Source of the DNA: Dama dama
Lineage: Eukaryota; Chordata; Mammalia; Artiodactyla; Cervidae
Direction of reading: 5' to 3'
Assembly: GCF_033118175.1 (NCBI RefSeq)
Contig: NC_083685.1
Location: forward strand, 125,670,501-125,734,500
DNA length: 64,000 bases
Both the position numbers and the translations under genes were made by a program. Below, in pieces: positions 20,301 to 28,937 of the stretch. The notes under the pieces were generated by a model. That model ran no database searches, was not told the origin of the DNA, and worked only from the letters and a program-made list of their open reading frames with translations. The first letter of the stretch is position 1. Every line of letters starts with the position of its first letter.

Positions 20301-22984
20301 GAGCAGGGCCCTGCTGCGGTCTCAGCAAAGCGGCCCTGCCAACCCAGCCTCCTCCTGTTCTCGACTCTCCCCTGTGGCTGACCCAGGGAAGGCACAGTTC
20401 CCCGGGGATGGCTGACCCGCCGCTCTAGGGGTTCAGCGCAGCATTCCTGTGGCCTCACCCACGGGTGCGCACGAGGTCAGCGTCACCGGCATCTTTCAAC
20501 AGCTTCCCCAACGACAGTTGTCACAGGAAACAGAAGGCAGTGGAGATGGGGAAGCAACAACTCGGGTTTCAGGCCACGAAACAAGCCCTCTTTCCTTCGA
20601 AAGCACCGTCACCCATCTTCAGCAAGACGGGCTGGTGGGGGGCAGCCTCAGCAGCTGCCTCTCTGTGGGCGGGGACCCCCTTCTTCCTCTATTTCGACCA
20701 CAGGATCCCTTCAGTCCCGTGCCACTTGAGGTCCCCATACATGGGGACACAGACAAGCCTGTTCTGAGATCACCTATGAGGGCAAGGTGCACAGCCCTGA
20801 ACCATGCTATCCTCGAGAGGGCTTGTCATCTGAGCCCCCTTGCGAGGCTCATCACACGTCGGTTATGCAGAAGAATGCAGGCGAAGGCGAACACCCGTGA
20901 CACCCACGAAGGGCAGGAACTCACAACAGGGCACAGAGGTGGGGGGAGGCTGGGGGTTGGGAACGCGCCCTCAGCATCAGGCTCCCCCAAGGCAGCCAGC
21001 ACGGTTCTGCCTGGGCTCTGCTGAGCAGGGAATGCAGCTGCGGAGGAAAGCAGCGCCCGCAGTCAAGTCTGTTCCGCAGTCCCTCTGGGCTCAGCGCGGG
21101 GAGGTGGGGGGTGCATCTCCAACCCTCCTCCTGGTCTCACGGGGGACCAAGAACCATTCTCGCAGGATGGCAGAGTTACGGAAACCTCAGGCAGGAGGCC
21201 TGTTCTCCGCTCAAACCCTCGCTAACTCCCGCTTAGCGCCACCTCACCCTCAGTACCACCCACCTCCCCCTGCCTCTCTCTTCACCAGCACCATTAGAGA
21301 ATACGAGCCTCTGCTTGTGGCCAACACCCAGAGGAGGCCCTTGAACGCAGACCTTGAACAACACCCAACACACAGGAGATGGAGGGAAAGAGTTTTAAAA
21401 AGTGGAATTTGCTGAGGCTTTTAGGTCTCACTGCCCCATTTCCTGTGGGCACATGCTGACATGTGAAATGATTTCTGGACAGCTGGAGGCCCAGGAAAAG
21501 TGGGTACATCAATGGCTTTCCTTCCCAAGGCTCAGCTACAGAAATAACTCATTTCCTCACCTCTAAGCTTACAGATGTTGGAAGATGACGCAGGAGCCCC
21601 GGTGACGTTTATAGACAGTGTGGACATGTCATTGCTGATACCCAGAGGGGGCTGTGAGCTGTTACACAATTCCACAGATGAAAGGAGCATGATCCGATCC
21701 ATTTCAAGGTTCAAGAGAGACTAACCTGATCGATTACGAGGTGAAGGGGCTTCCCTGGTGGCTGAGGGGTAAAGAATCTGCCTGCCAATGTAGGAGATGA
21801 GGGTTTGGTCCCTGATGTGGGAAGATCCCACATGCCCTGGAGCAGCTAAGCCAGTGACCCATAGCTACTGAGTCTGTGCTCTAGATCCCGGGAGCCGCAA
21901 CTACTGAAGCCCACATGTCCTAGAGCCTGTGCTCCACTGCAACAAGAGAAGCCACTGCAATGAGAAGTCCAAGCACCGCAACTAGAGAGTAGGCCCTCGC
22001 TGGTCACAACTAGAGAAAAGCCCGTGAAGCAACGAAGACCCAACACAGCCAAATAAATAAATAAATAAAATTACGAGGTGAAGAAGTGGCCCTTGGAGTC
22101 ACACACGAATGGCACAGGACCTTGGTGTAAGGGTTTTTGCCGGCTGTTCTCAGAGGTGCTTCCTTATCCATCACATCACAACTTAGCAGGGACAGAGCGT
22201 GGGTCCCCAGGGAAGTGCAAAGCAGGGCAGTTGTTTAAGGTTAGGGACTTTCTAGAAAGAGGACTTGCTACTTAAGGCAGTGCTGCCTTTTCCTGGAATA
22301 CTTAGCAGCACTGGGGCACTTGGTAGCAACATGAATCAATCATTTGATTATTCCAATCCTCCAATCCTTCAACTATAGAGAATTCCATGATGGACCCATG
22401 ACCAATCTTCTATAACACAAAGAAGATAAACTGAGTGCATGTGTGAGGGTAACGCAGACCCACAACAGTGAGAAATCCATCATTGTAATTGTTCTAATTA
22501 CAGGCTCCAGCGAACCACAACTGGAGGTCTCTGCGTGCTTTCTCTGCCTCTTACGCCATCCGAGACTATAAAAGTTGTGCAACATAAAGTTCAGTTAAGA
22601 AGTGAAATGGTTTCAAATTGCTGAGTGGAGCAAAACCCAGAGTCGACAGCTGAGAGCACCCATCCATCTGAACTGACCTCACAGTTTGCAAGTGACAGCA
22701 GCCCTGAGATAAAAAATAAGGGGCCAGTTGTGTTCCCGACTGCTCTCTGATCAACACGTAAAGAGTTAACAAATCTGACTCTCATCCTCTGTTCACCATG
22801 GCTTGCTGCTGACTCTGGTTCCCAGACCCCAGCTGTGAAAGCCGCCGGGCTCACAAGCACAGTCCACGGGAAGCAGTGTGCTTCTCTCGAAGCCAAGGGC
22901 ACCGATGTGGGCAAAATAGGCCCCCAAAGCGAAACTCACGTAGGGAGAATAGAGCTCCCCGGTCTCTGTGATTTCGCCTGCCAT
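5237..22984 (-). CDS. TMEM104: TMEM104, transmembrane protein 104 (5' part, residues 1-212)
   Basis: Predicted multi-pass membrane protein related to the amino acid/auxin permease family; substrate and exact role are not established to my knowledge. Seven coding exons on the minus strand join in frame: 22984-22940, 14930-14809, 12128-12047, 10603-10504, 9790-9713, 5896-5797, 5345-5237 (636 nt, 212 codons). The N-terminus reads MAGEITETGELYS. A first membrane segment (about residues 16-50) carries the Gly-rich GTGALTMP motif typical of such permeases. An acidic Ser-rich loop follows (about 84-98), then FEITDRVEMGQMASMFFNK, a second hydrophobic block (about 143-173), and a loop with two N-glycosylation sequons (NDS, NDT) and several cysteines. 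The human protein is about 496 residues, so more than half is missing. I found no further exon in bases 1-5236, so the remainder probably lies beyond the left edge. It is head to head with NAT9. Confidence 0.95.
5797..5896 (-). CDS. TMEM104: TMEM104 coding exon 6 (second hydrophobic block)
   Basis: 100 nt encoding residues 143-175, VGVNLFYFCIIVYLYGDLAI followed by YAAAVPFSLMQVT. The acceptor is ttccag|TGGGGG and the donor CCTG|gtgagt. Confidence 0.93.
6333..6526 (-). mobile_element. Bov-tA-type SINE
   Basis: The plus strand reads gctcagtcgtgtccaactc to cgccagggaagcc, the reverse orientation of the Bov-tA consensus. Confidence 0.85.
7613..7850 (+). mobile_element. MER5A-like hAT DNA transposon fossil with G17 tract
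   Basis: It starts gcagtggtt, contains ggggacatttggcaaagtct and ends cttgagaagccctg, matching MER5A order. A run of 17 G (7635-7651) interrupts the left part. Confidence 0.7.
8758..8776 (-). promoter_or_regulatory. CTCF-like motif
   Basis: The minus strand reads TGGCCAGCAGAGGGCGCCA, a close match to the CTCF consensus. Located in TMEM104 intron 5. Confidence 0.5.
8973..9288 (-). mobile_element. Bov-A2-type dimeric SINE
   Basis: Two related Bov-A halves lie in tandem (about 8973-9162 and 9163-9288). Both end in a ggcggattctttaccagctg word followed by a degraded ccacaagggaagcc terminus. Confidence 0.8.
9300..9490 (-). mobile_element. Bov-tA-type SINE
   Basis: It contains tgtctgactctttgcgaccc, caggcaagaatactggagtg and a terminal tttaccactagctgc. 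Confidence 0.8.
9713..9790 (-). CDS. TMEM104: TMEM104 coding exon 5
   Basis: 78 nt encoding residues 117-142 (QRRGSSLFEITDRVEMGQM then ASMFFNK). The acceptor is ccacag|AGAGAC and the donor AAAG|gtgggg. The correct frame follows from the single base carried over from the previous exon. Confidence 0.92.
9962..10085 (+). mobile_element. CHR-type SINE
   Basis: It contains ggttagatccctggtcggg and an aaataaataaataaa tail. Confidence 0.7.
10504..10603 (-). CDS. TMEM104: TMEM104 coding exon 4 (acidic Ser-rich loop)
   Basis: 100 nt encoding residues 84-116. The acceptor is cccag|GACGAG and the donor GTGC|gtaagt. It encodes DEEDDDSSSSASDSDVL then YERAEKRPILSV. The acidic Ser cluster resembles casein kinase 2 target sequence (inference). 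Confidence 0.92.
10811..11720. repeat. 38/39-bp minisatellite, about 24 copies, in a TMEM104 intron
   Basis: The plus-strand unit runs gagggagcaaggaggggatg, then a variable 3-5 base word (ccg, atc, cttg, acc), then gagagcactgggg(g)ag. The copies are contiguous with no spacers. A variant block beginning gcttggagag recurs 351 bp apart (11061 and 11412), matching over about 118 bp. Confidence 0.95.
11798..11925 (+). mobile_element. Bov-tA-type SINE, 3' part
   Basis: It contains ggagaaggaaatggcaaccc, agaatcccatggacagagga and a final gactgagtgactaac. Confidence 0.85.
12047..12128 (-). CDS. TMEM104: TMEM104 coding exon 3
   Basis: 82 nt encoding residues 56-83 (SFMTTTFVVEAMGAANAQL and on). The acceptor is ctgcag|CTTCATG and the donor CGCCAG|gtgtgt. 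The frame stays open for 154 codons into the following intron (see findings). Confidence 0.92.
12735..12920. repeat. AT-rich low-complexity tract
   Basis: Almost pure A/T with repeated taat, atta and tattaaaat words and imperfect inverted repeats. No open reading frame or transposon was recognised. Confidence 0.8.
13507..13525 (+). repeat. G19 homopolymer
   Basis: 19 consecutive G residues lie in TMEM104 intron sequence, followed by cggcgc. Confidence 0.9.
13826..14020 (+). mobile_element. Bov-tA-type SINE
   Basis: It starts ggcttccctggcggctcagg and ends with gttgcgaaagagcaactaaac. Confidence 0.85.
14474..14603 (-). mobile_element. CHR-type SINE
   Basis: The plus strand begins in poly-T, has tgggatcttagttccctgac and ends ccacaagggaagtccc. 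Confidence 0.85.
14809..14930 (-). CDS. TMEM104: TMEM104 coding exon 2 (first membrane segment)
   Basis: 122 nt encoding residues 16-55. The acceptor is ccag|GTGGGA and the donor ATGAG|gtaaga. It encodes VGLVYMFNLIVGTGAL followed by the permease-like MPKAFATAGW stretch. Confidence 0.93.
15485..15612 (+). mobile_element. CHR-type SINE
   Basis: It contains ggaattccccagcagtccag, ggttcgatccctggctgggg and a CAAA-rich tail. Confidence 0.8.
16147..16325 (+). mobile_element. CHR-type SINE
   Basis: It contains gacttccctggtggtccagt, ccctggtcagggaactgg and an aaacaaacaaacaataaat tail. Confidence 0.85.
16608..16708 (-). mobile_element. CHR-type SINE, partial
   Basis: It contains gatctcagttccccaaccag and a terminal ctccagggaactccc. 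Confidence 0.7.
16947..17180 (+). mobile_element. tRNA-derived SINE (long Bov-tA/CHR-related type)
   Basis: It starts ggcttccctggtggttcag and continues with the cacatgccacggagcaacta and gcaactagagagtag words of the longer cetartiodactyl SINE. Confidence 0.75.
18172..18365 (-). mobile_element. Bov-tA-type SINE
   Basis: It contains ttgcaaccccatggactgca and caggcaagaatactggagtg, ending near ccagtcgggaaacccc. Confidence 0.85.
18958..19285 (-). mobile_element. CHR-type SINE split by a Bov-tA-type SINE
   Basis: Poly-T and gccacactgcagcac (about 18958-18990) are CHR sequence. A Bov-tA copy spans about 18995-19197. CHR sequence resumes at about 19198 (aattccccaaccaggaaac) and ends at ggaccgccaag. 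Confidence 0.75.
19432..19560 (+). mobile_element. CHR-type SINE
   Basis: It contains aattccctggtagtccagtg and ttcaatccctggctgggg. Confidence 0.8.
19620..19841 (-). mobile_element. MER5A-like hAT DNA transposon fossil
   Basis: The plus strand contains gtttagcagcatccctggcg and ctccagacattgccagatgt, ending gctgagaaccactg, matching MER5A in reverse. Confidence 0.75.
21747..22070 (+). mobile_element. tRNA-derived SINE (long type)
   Basis: It starts gggcttccctggtggctgag and ends in an aaataaataaataaataaa tail, with gcaactagagagtag inside. Confidence 0.8.
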
Positions 22985-23056
22985 TTCCCAAAGTGAGGAA
23001 GGGTCCCTCGGCGGTCAACGTTTCTTCCTTGCTGGGGTGGCAGCTGCTGCGGCTCC
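22940..23056 (-). CDS. TMEM104: TMEM104 first coding exon with 5' UTR part
   Basis: The acceptor ttttccag ends at 23057. The start codon is at 22984-22982, so 22985-23056 is 5' UTR. The coding part is residues 1-15, ending at donor TAC|gtgagt (intron from 22939). Confidence 0.88.
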
Positions 23057-23160
23057 CTGGAAAAGGAACAGACTTCAGCTTTCTCATGGACCTAGACAGC
23101 GGTTGGGGATGTTTGCAGCGCCACCCCCTCCCCATCCTTTAATCAGACACTTAAGGCCTC

Positions 23161-23368
23161 AGGGGCTTCCTGGGTGACTCAGACAGTAAAGAATCTGCCT
23201 GCAATGCAAGAGACATGGGTTCAATCCCTGGGCTGTGAAGATCCCCTGGAGAAGGGAATGGCAACCCACTCCAGGATCGTTGCCTGGAGAATCCTATGGA
23301 CAGAGGAGTCTGGCAGGCTACAGTCCGTGGAGTCATAGAGAATCGGACACAACTGAGCGACTGACACT
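23161..23368 (+). mobile_element. Bov-tA-type SINE
   Basis: It contains gtaaagaatctgcctgcaat, gttcaatccctgg and a terminal cacaactgagcgactgaca. Confidence 0.85.
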
Positions 23369-23779
23369 TTATGGCCTCAACATCTGTCACAGACAGCAGG
23401 GACAGAAGTATCTCCCTGTATCATGACACCTGGGTGGTCTCTTCATACCTTTCCCTGGCTGTGCAGGGCATGTATTCATTACCGCTTAGACTGCAAGTGA
23501 TTTAAGAGTCCTCGGATGCCACTAAGTCTCACCCAGCACAAGGGTCTCCTTAACACACTCTGGTTATCCCCATTCAATGCCAGCAACAGCGAGCTCACGA
23601 TCGCAACAGGGCAGCCAAATAACTGCCTCCTCCGCCTGGGGCAAAGGGCTGGGGGCTTCCGAGGTCACCCCCCAACCCAACTCCTTCTCCCAGAGCCCCG
23701 TCCTGGGCCTCCGCTCCACGTCCCCCAACCTGCCTGGGGCTCTCGCTCCTCTCTGATCCTCTTCCCCATTTTCCTCCCC

Positions 23780-24310
23780 TCTCCTGAAGGAGCCCCGAGT
23801 CGGGCACTACCCCAGTCCACCCCAGCCTCTCGCCCCGACACCTGCAGCGAAGCCGGCTCCGGGCCGCCGCGGCAGCCGCCTGCGATCCCCGGGGCTGCGG
23901 CCGGCGCCAGCTGTCCAACACCAGCGCCCGCAGCGCGCATGCGCCCGCGCCGGGAGCCCACCTTTTCCGCGCGCGCCGCGGAAGGGGCGCAAGGCGCGGA
24001 TTGGGCGCCTCGCGGGGGCGGGGCTGCGCGCGCGCCTCCGCGGCCGCCGTCTGCGGGGCGGAAGTGGGCGGGGCGCACGGCGCGGATTGGGCTCCTAGCG
24101 GGGGCAGGGTTGCGCGCGCGCCTCGGCGGCCGCCCTCTACGGGGCGGAAGCGGGCGGGGCGCGCGCCTACGCGCGTGCGTGAGAACGGCTGTCGGCCCGG
24201 GGGAGGAAGCTGGGGCCGGGTGCGAGAGGTGGGCTCCTATCAGGGCCCAGGAGAGGCTGTGGATTTGGCCGTCCCCGGGACCCCAGTGGCCGTGGGGTTC
24301 GAGAAGCGTA
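23780..24310. promoter_or_regulatory. CpG-rich bidirectional promoter of TMEM104 (-) and NAT9 (+)
   Basis: This block is dense in CpG between the divergent TMEM104 and NAT9 genes. It contains GC boxes (gggcgggg), inverted CCAAT boxes (ATTGG at 24000-24004 and 24086-24090), and ETS-like cores (gcggaagtg at 24058-24066). No TATA box is evident. Both first exons are expected here, but their exact ends could not be fixed from sequence. A donor-like gtgaga at about 24179 is one candidate for the end of NAT9 exon 1. Confidence 0.8.
23993..24164. repeat. 86-bp tandem duplication within the bidirectional promoter
   Basis: Two direct copies, 23993-24078 and 24079-24164, differ at about nine positions by eye. 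Each carries one inverted CCAAT box, a GC-box pair and an ETS-like GGAA site at the same offset. The spacing of all matched motifs is exactly 86 bp. Confidence 0.85.
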
Positions 24311-24822
24311 GCCGGTGACCCCTCACAAAGGGCAGGCGATCAAGGCCTTCAGCCCGCCTCCCTCTAAAGTGGGCCGGGATAGGGCCCGGATGGCTCGCGA
24401 GAGTCCCGGGGGGCGGGGAGGTTCGCTGGGAAAAGGGGCTGGAAACAGGTTTAAGACGCGGCGCAAAATTAACCGTAGGGGGCGGTGTCTTAGGACTGGC
24501 GCAAGTGATGGGAGGTTCGGTGATAAATCTTGGTGTTTGGGTATGAGGCCTTCTGGGTGATGGGGTGGAAGGGACAGCCCATGCTTGAAGGCTCCTTGAG
24601 ATGCGAGTCCAGGATTGTTTATCTTTCACCAGCCCGGTTCCCCTCCTTGCAAGGGGTTTAAAGGCCGTGTTCTCAGAAGGGTTTGGAAAGGAAGAAGGAT
24701 GGCGGCTCTCTCTTCTGACAACTTAGCCCCTGGAGGCGTTTAGCGAATTGAGAGCCCAGGCTCCCACCCTGGGTGGGAGGAAACTCAGGTGCTGAAATCT
24801 TTGCCCTCCCCGCTAGCTGCAG

Positions 24823-24908
24823 GTTGCCACCATGAGGCTGAATCAGAACATCTTGCTGCTGGGGAAGAAGGTGGTGCTGGTCCCCTATACCTCAGAGCAT
24901 GTGCCCAG
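24823..24908 (+). CDS. NAT9: NAT9 first coding exon
   Basis: The likely acceptor is agctgcag ending at 24822, so 24823-24831 would be 5' UTR. The ATG is at 24832. The donor is CCCAG|gtaacc. It encodes residues 1-25 plus two bases. Confidence 0.9.
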
Positions 24909-27746
24909 GTAACCACTCTCCTGACATGGGATGCAAGCCAGCTCTCCAAGGTGCAGCGAGGAGGGTCAGCCTGTCTTAGCCCTAATCTCAGAGGCTGTTT
25001 TTCTCTGAGGAAGGGAAACCTTGGTGCGAGAAGTCACTGCAAATAGGAAAAAGTGAAAACTGGAGCAGAGGGCAGTGACCTCCCTGGAGGAAGTCACCGG
25101 CCTGTATTTCTCCCCCCCCAGCTTCCTTTTTGGCCTTTCAGCAAGGAATTCCTTTATGTAAACTACATGTGGGTAAGGAAGAAAAGGTATTGTCTTCTCT
25201 CCTGAGTGTAAAAGAGTGCTACCCCCTTGGTGCCAGTAAATAGGCTCAGTTCTTGGAGACTGGACGCTAACCTGTTGTAAAACTGAGCCCACGGGTTGTT
25301 GTGAGGGAGGTCTGTTGTTTGGGATGGCCAGGAATGAGTCTCGGAGTGGGGCTTTTGTGGTGGCAGTTGGCGAATGTCTGGTAGAGGGGGCTGGTAGTGC
25401 TGTAGGCGTTTATTCGCTGCTTGTGGTTTTCGTTTGGGGGGTTTCTGGCGCCCCGCCTTTGTGGAGATCTGTCCAGCCTTCTTTGCTTGAGTTCAGCTTG
25501 CCATTACATCTCCTCAGGAATTTGAGGAATGTTTAGCTTCCAACTGCTCCCCCTGCGCTGACCCCTGAGACAGGCAAGGAGGCTGAACAGACAGGACTGG
25601 CTCCTGCTGTCTCTGGCTACTAGGCCTGCGGCCTTCTGCCATAGGACCCATTATAACCCTTTCTTGGGTCTTCTCTGGCCCTCTGTTAGCCCTAGGGGTT
25701 TGCCTCAAGCATCTGTTTCTTCATCTCATAAAATGTCAGACTTAGGCTTCTGAATCGGTCCTACTTGTTGAAGGCTGCCCTTCCGCTCCTGTAGGTACCA
25801 CGAGTGGATGAAATCAGAGGAGCTGCAGCGTTTGACGGCCTCGGAGCCACTGACCCTGGAGCAGGAGTACGCGATGCAGCGCAGCTGGCGGGACGACGCA
25901 GACAGTGAGCAGCAGAGGAGGCCTGGGCCGGGCCGGTCGTGGGAGGACTGATTCCAGAGTCCGTCCTAGCTTCCCTCCTTTTCCCATTCCCGGCTGGGGT
26001 CCCAGAAAGATTGCAAAAAAAAAAAAAAAAGCACTTTGTGGAACTCTGGGGAGGTGCCTGAAACCCTGAGACTGTGACGCTCCCCTGAAGCCAGACCCCG
26101 AGGGTGGGGGCTGATGATTCTGCTCTCTTCCTCACTCATTGCACCAGGACTGGAGGAATATAGAGAAAAGAAAGCTTGTGGAGCTCTGGCTGTAAATCAG
26201 GCCGCACCCCCTCGCGCCCCTTGCTGTAAGCCCAGCGTGGTCTTTTTGTTGCATCCCCTTCTGAGAATGCAGTCACTGTCTGCAGAAGGCCACTGTTGCC
26301 TGAAGGAGGCCGCTTTCGGGCTCTGTAATCAGCGGGAGGAAGCGCCAGCTCCCTTTTTCTGCCAGACTCAGAGACAGGGCTAGTCCTCTGGCTCAGGTAG
26401 GAAGACTGGCCCCTGCCCTCCTGTGGGGAGAAGGTGATGACCCTGTGCCCCCTCCACAGAGTGTACCTTCATTGTGCTGGATGCAGCGAAGCGGCAGGCC
26501 CAGCCAGGCCCCAGCGAGGAGAGCTGCATGGCGGGAGATGTGAACCTCTTCCTCACGGATCCCGGGGACCCCTCCTTGGGGGAGATCGAGGTCATGATTG
26601 CAGGTTTGTCCCACCTGGTCCTGCCCTCCCTCCCCTCTGGCCCTCAGAGCCGCTGAACCTGAAGCCGCCCAAGCTGCAGAAGGCACCCAAAGAGCTTGGC
26701 GCAAGGCCCTGGCCTTGGTGAGCCCAGCACCTGGCCGGGCAGACCACGTGGCACCCTGTCAGCCACACGGCTCACCCTTGGTGGTTCGTTTTATTCCCAT
26801 CTCACGCGTGGGTGTGAATGTAACCTTTGCTTTTAGGATCTGCAGGCTGCAGTCTGCCCTCTCTTTGGGGTGGACTGGGGACTCCCCAGAATCAGTGTTC
26901 TTCCCTGGAGCATCTTCCTATGCTGTGTGAGGACCCCCCCCTTTTCTGTGTCCATTGTGGTCCTCAGCCGCTTTCTAAAGGGCTGTGCGCACGTGCTCGT
27001 GGGGCAGCACGCTAAGCTGAAGGGGTCAGTTTTGGGGTCAGGTTGCTGACTGTCACTGATCTGTGAGACCTTGGGCAAATCGTTTCACTTCTCTGGGCCT
27101 CTGTCTCTTCATCTGCAGAATGGTACCCATATCTGCAAGCTTCCTAGGGTTGTGAGCCGGGCATGCAGTGTCAGTGACTCTTGTCGTTCCTCCTAGAGCC
27201 CAGCTGCAGGGGCCAGGGCCTGGGCACAGAGGCCGTCCTCATGATGCTGCTTTACGGTGAGGAGGGCCGGGCAGGCGGTCCCAGGGGAAGGCGAGGGGGT
27301 GGGGGGTGAACCTTCAGGCCCAGGGGTGGGGGCAGATGGGGTGGAGGGTGCTGGGAGGAGGGGCGGGGGGCTTCACAGTGCAGCTTACCCTCTCTGATCC
27401 CTTCCGAAGGAGTGACCAGGCTAGGTCTGACCAAGTTTGAGGCTAAAATTGGGCAAGGAAATGAGCCGAGCATCCGGATGTTCCGAAAGCTTCACTTTGA
27501 GCAGGTGAGGCTGGTGCTGGTGAGAGGGTGAGGCCCGGCTCTGGGCGGCGGGGGGCCCGGTGGTGCTCGGCTGTGACTTAGCTGGCCCTGCTCTGTCCCT
27601 GGCGCACGTAGGTGGCTGTGAGCAGTGTCTTCCAGGAGGTGACGCTCAGACTGATGATGAGTGAGCCGGAGCGGCAGTGGCTTCTAGAGCAGACCAGCCA
27701 CGTGCAAGAGAAGCCCTACAGAGAGGGGACATCGGAGCCCTGCTGA
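24832..27746 (+). CDS. NAT9: NAT9, N-acetyltransferase 9 (GNAT family), complete
   Basis: Probable acetyl-CoA-dependent N-acetyltransferase of the GNAT superfamily; the fly homologue has been linked to microtubule stability. Six coding exons join in frame: 24832-24908, 25795-25904, 26460-26603, 27197-27256, 27410-27504, 27612-27746 (621 nt, 206 residues plus TGA); human is about 207. The start has a strong Kozak context (gccaccATGA) and opens MRLNQNILLLGKKVVLVPYT. The acetyl-CoA-binding motif A is RGQGLG at residues 115-120, preceded by GDVNLFL and GEIEVMIAEP, the usual GNAT core strands. The protein ends EKPYREGTSEPC. It is transcribed from the promoter shared with TMEM104 and is tail to tail with NHERF1. 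No frameshift or missing motif was seen. Confidence 0.97.
25795..25904 (+). CDS. NAT9: NAT9 coding exon 2
   Basis: 110 nt encoding residues 26-62 (RYHEWMKSEELQRLTASEPL and on). The acceptor is ctgtag|GTACCA and the donor GACA|gtgagc. Confidence 0.95.
26460..26603 (+). CDS. NAT9: NAT9 coding exon 3
   Basis: 144 nt encoding residues 63-110 (KCTFIVLDA through GEIEVMIA). The acceptor is ccacag|AGTGTA and the donor GCAG|gtttgt. Confidence 0.95.
27020..27170 (-). repeat. MIR-like ancient SINE in NAT9 intron 4
   Basis: It contains gaccttgggcaaatcgtttc and ttcatctgcagaatgg, the MIR core in reverse orientation. Confidence 0.6.
27197..27256 (+). CDS. NAT9: NAT9 coding exon 4 (acetyl-CoA motif)
   Basis: 60 nt encoding residues 111-130, EPSCRGQGLGTEAVLMMLLY, which contains the acetyl-CoA pyrophosphate-binding loop RGQGLG. 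The acceptor is cctag|AGCCCA and the donor TACG|gtgagg. Confidence 0.95.
27410..27504 (+). CDS. NAT9: NAT9 coding exon 5
   Basis: 95 nt encoding residues 131-162 (GVTRLGLTKFEAKIGQGNEP and on). The acceptor is ccgaag|GAGTGA and the donor GAGCAG|gtgagg. Confidence 0.95.
27612..27746 (+). CDS. NAT9: NAT9 last coding exon
   Basis: 135 nt encoding residues 163-206 plus stop TGA at 27744-27746. The acceptor is cacgtag|GTGGCT. It encodes VAVSSVFQEVTLRL and ends EPC. Confidence 0.95.
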   Translation: MAVSSVFQEVTLRLMMSEPERQWLLEQTSHVQEKPYREGTSEPC

Positions 27747-28108
27747 CAGCCGGCCGCATGGACAGGCCTCCTTGTTTGGATGGGCGTGGAAGCCCGGAGC
27801 CCTGCTGCAGGTGAACGGATGGAGCCTGGGGCACGAGGCACACTGGCCCCGCTCCAGGCTGGGAATCTCCTTGTGGGGCCCCTCAGACTCTGGGCCGGAC
27901 TTGGCCTTGGCCTCCCTCTGGCTGGCTGCTATGGCTGGGCTACTCCAGGGTCAGCCCGTCCTCCTGCCAAACCTGGACTCAGACTAGAGTGGATGGCCTG
28001 AGTCCACAGGTGGAGGAGGCAGGTAGAGGCAGAGCTGCGGACCCGGGGGGCCTGTGACTGCGTGGGGCCTCCCTTTCCCCCGGAGGGGCTGCCCAGTCTC
28101 GGGCCGGG

Positions 28109-28114
28109 AGTAAA
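28109..28114 (+). terminator. NAT9: Possible NAT9 polyadenylation signal (AGTAAA)
   Basis: No AATAAA was seen in the first kilobase after the NAT9 stop. AGTAAA, a known weaker variant, lies 363 nt downstream of the stop and is followed by a GT-containing stretch. Confidence 0.4.
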
Positions 28115-28515
28115 GCGCACTGCATGCAGCTGGCCCTGTTCCCTCACTGGGCCCGTGTGGAGAGCCTCCAGCGTCGCAGGGACGGTGCTGGGAGCTTGGT
28201 CCTTAGTCCTGCAGAAGCAGGAGGGCGTGACCGCGGGAGGTTTGGAAAGGAAGGGGGTCAGCCCTGAAGGACAGCCAGGTGGCTGGGAAAGTGGGTGGGT
28301 GTCCTGGTCTTTGGAGCCAGTTTTGAGGGCGGGGTAAGTTCTGGACACAGCTCCGTGTGGCTGGAGCACCCCCTGCCCCCCCCGATGAAGCTCGGGCCTC
28401 CTGCTCAGCTACAAGGGCTGCGGGAGGAAGCGGAGGCCAGAGCCGGGGCCTCCAGAAGGCACCTCGCTCTCCCTGCCTTGTCCTGCCTCCCTGGGAGCAG
28501 CTCCACCTGCCGAGG

Positions 28516-28530
28516 CCACGAGGGGGCGCC
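28516..28530 (+). promoter_or_regulatory. CTCF-like motif
   Basis: The plus strand reads CCACGAGGGGGCGCC, matching the CTCF core. Located between the NAT9 and NHERF1 3' ends. Confidence 0.5.
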
Positions 28531-28694
28531 CATGGCACAGGCCTGAGTTGGCCGGGCTGCGTGGCAGCCAGTTAAGCACCTCAGAGCCAGCGGGACAGCC
28601 TTTGACATCTGTCTCTCATCACGCCCTGTCGTAACCCGGTGGCATGGTTTCAAAACACCATCGGAGGGGAGACCTTTGAGGGCACCCAGAGTAT

Positions 28695-28812
28695 TTTCAT
28701 GGAGGAGGAAATGGCACCCCACTCCAGTAGTCTTGCCTGGGAGATCCCATGGACAGGAGCCTGGCGGGCTACGGTCCACGGGGTTGCAAAGGGTCAGACA
28801 CGACTGAGGGAG
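28695..28812 (+). mobile_element. Bov-tA-type SINE, 3' part
   Basis: It contains ggaaatggcaccccactcca and a terminal gggtcagacacgactgagg. Confidence 0.8.
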
Positions 28813-28937
28813 GAGCAGGCGCTTGCCAGAGGCCCCGGCGCTTTTGATGGCAGAGCCAGGACTGGCTGAGGACTGCCAGCTCCCAGGAGGCCTCTCACCA
28901 GATAGGAGCGTGGAAAACTAGAATCTAAAATAGCCTG

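Noticed and set aside
20449..21415. Two overlapping plus-strand open frames of 191 codons
   Set aside because: They lie in the TMEM104 intron, antisense to the gene, with no recognisable domain, Kozak context or splice sites.
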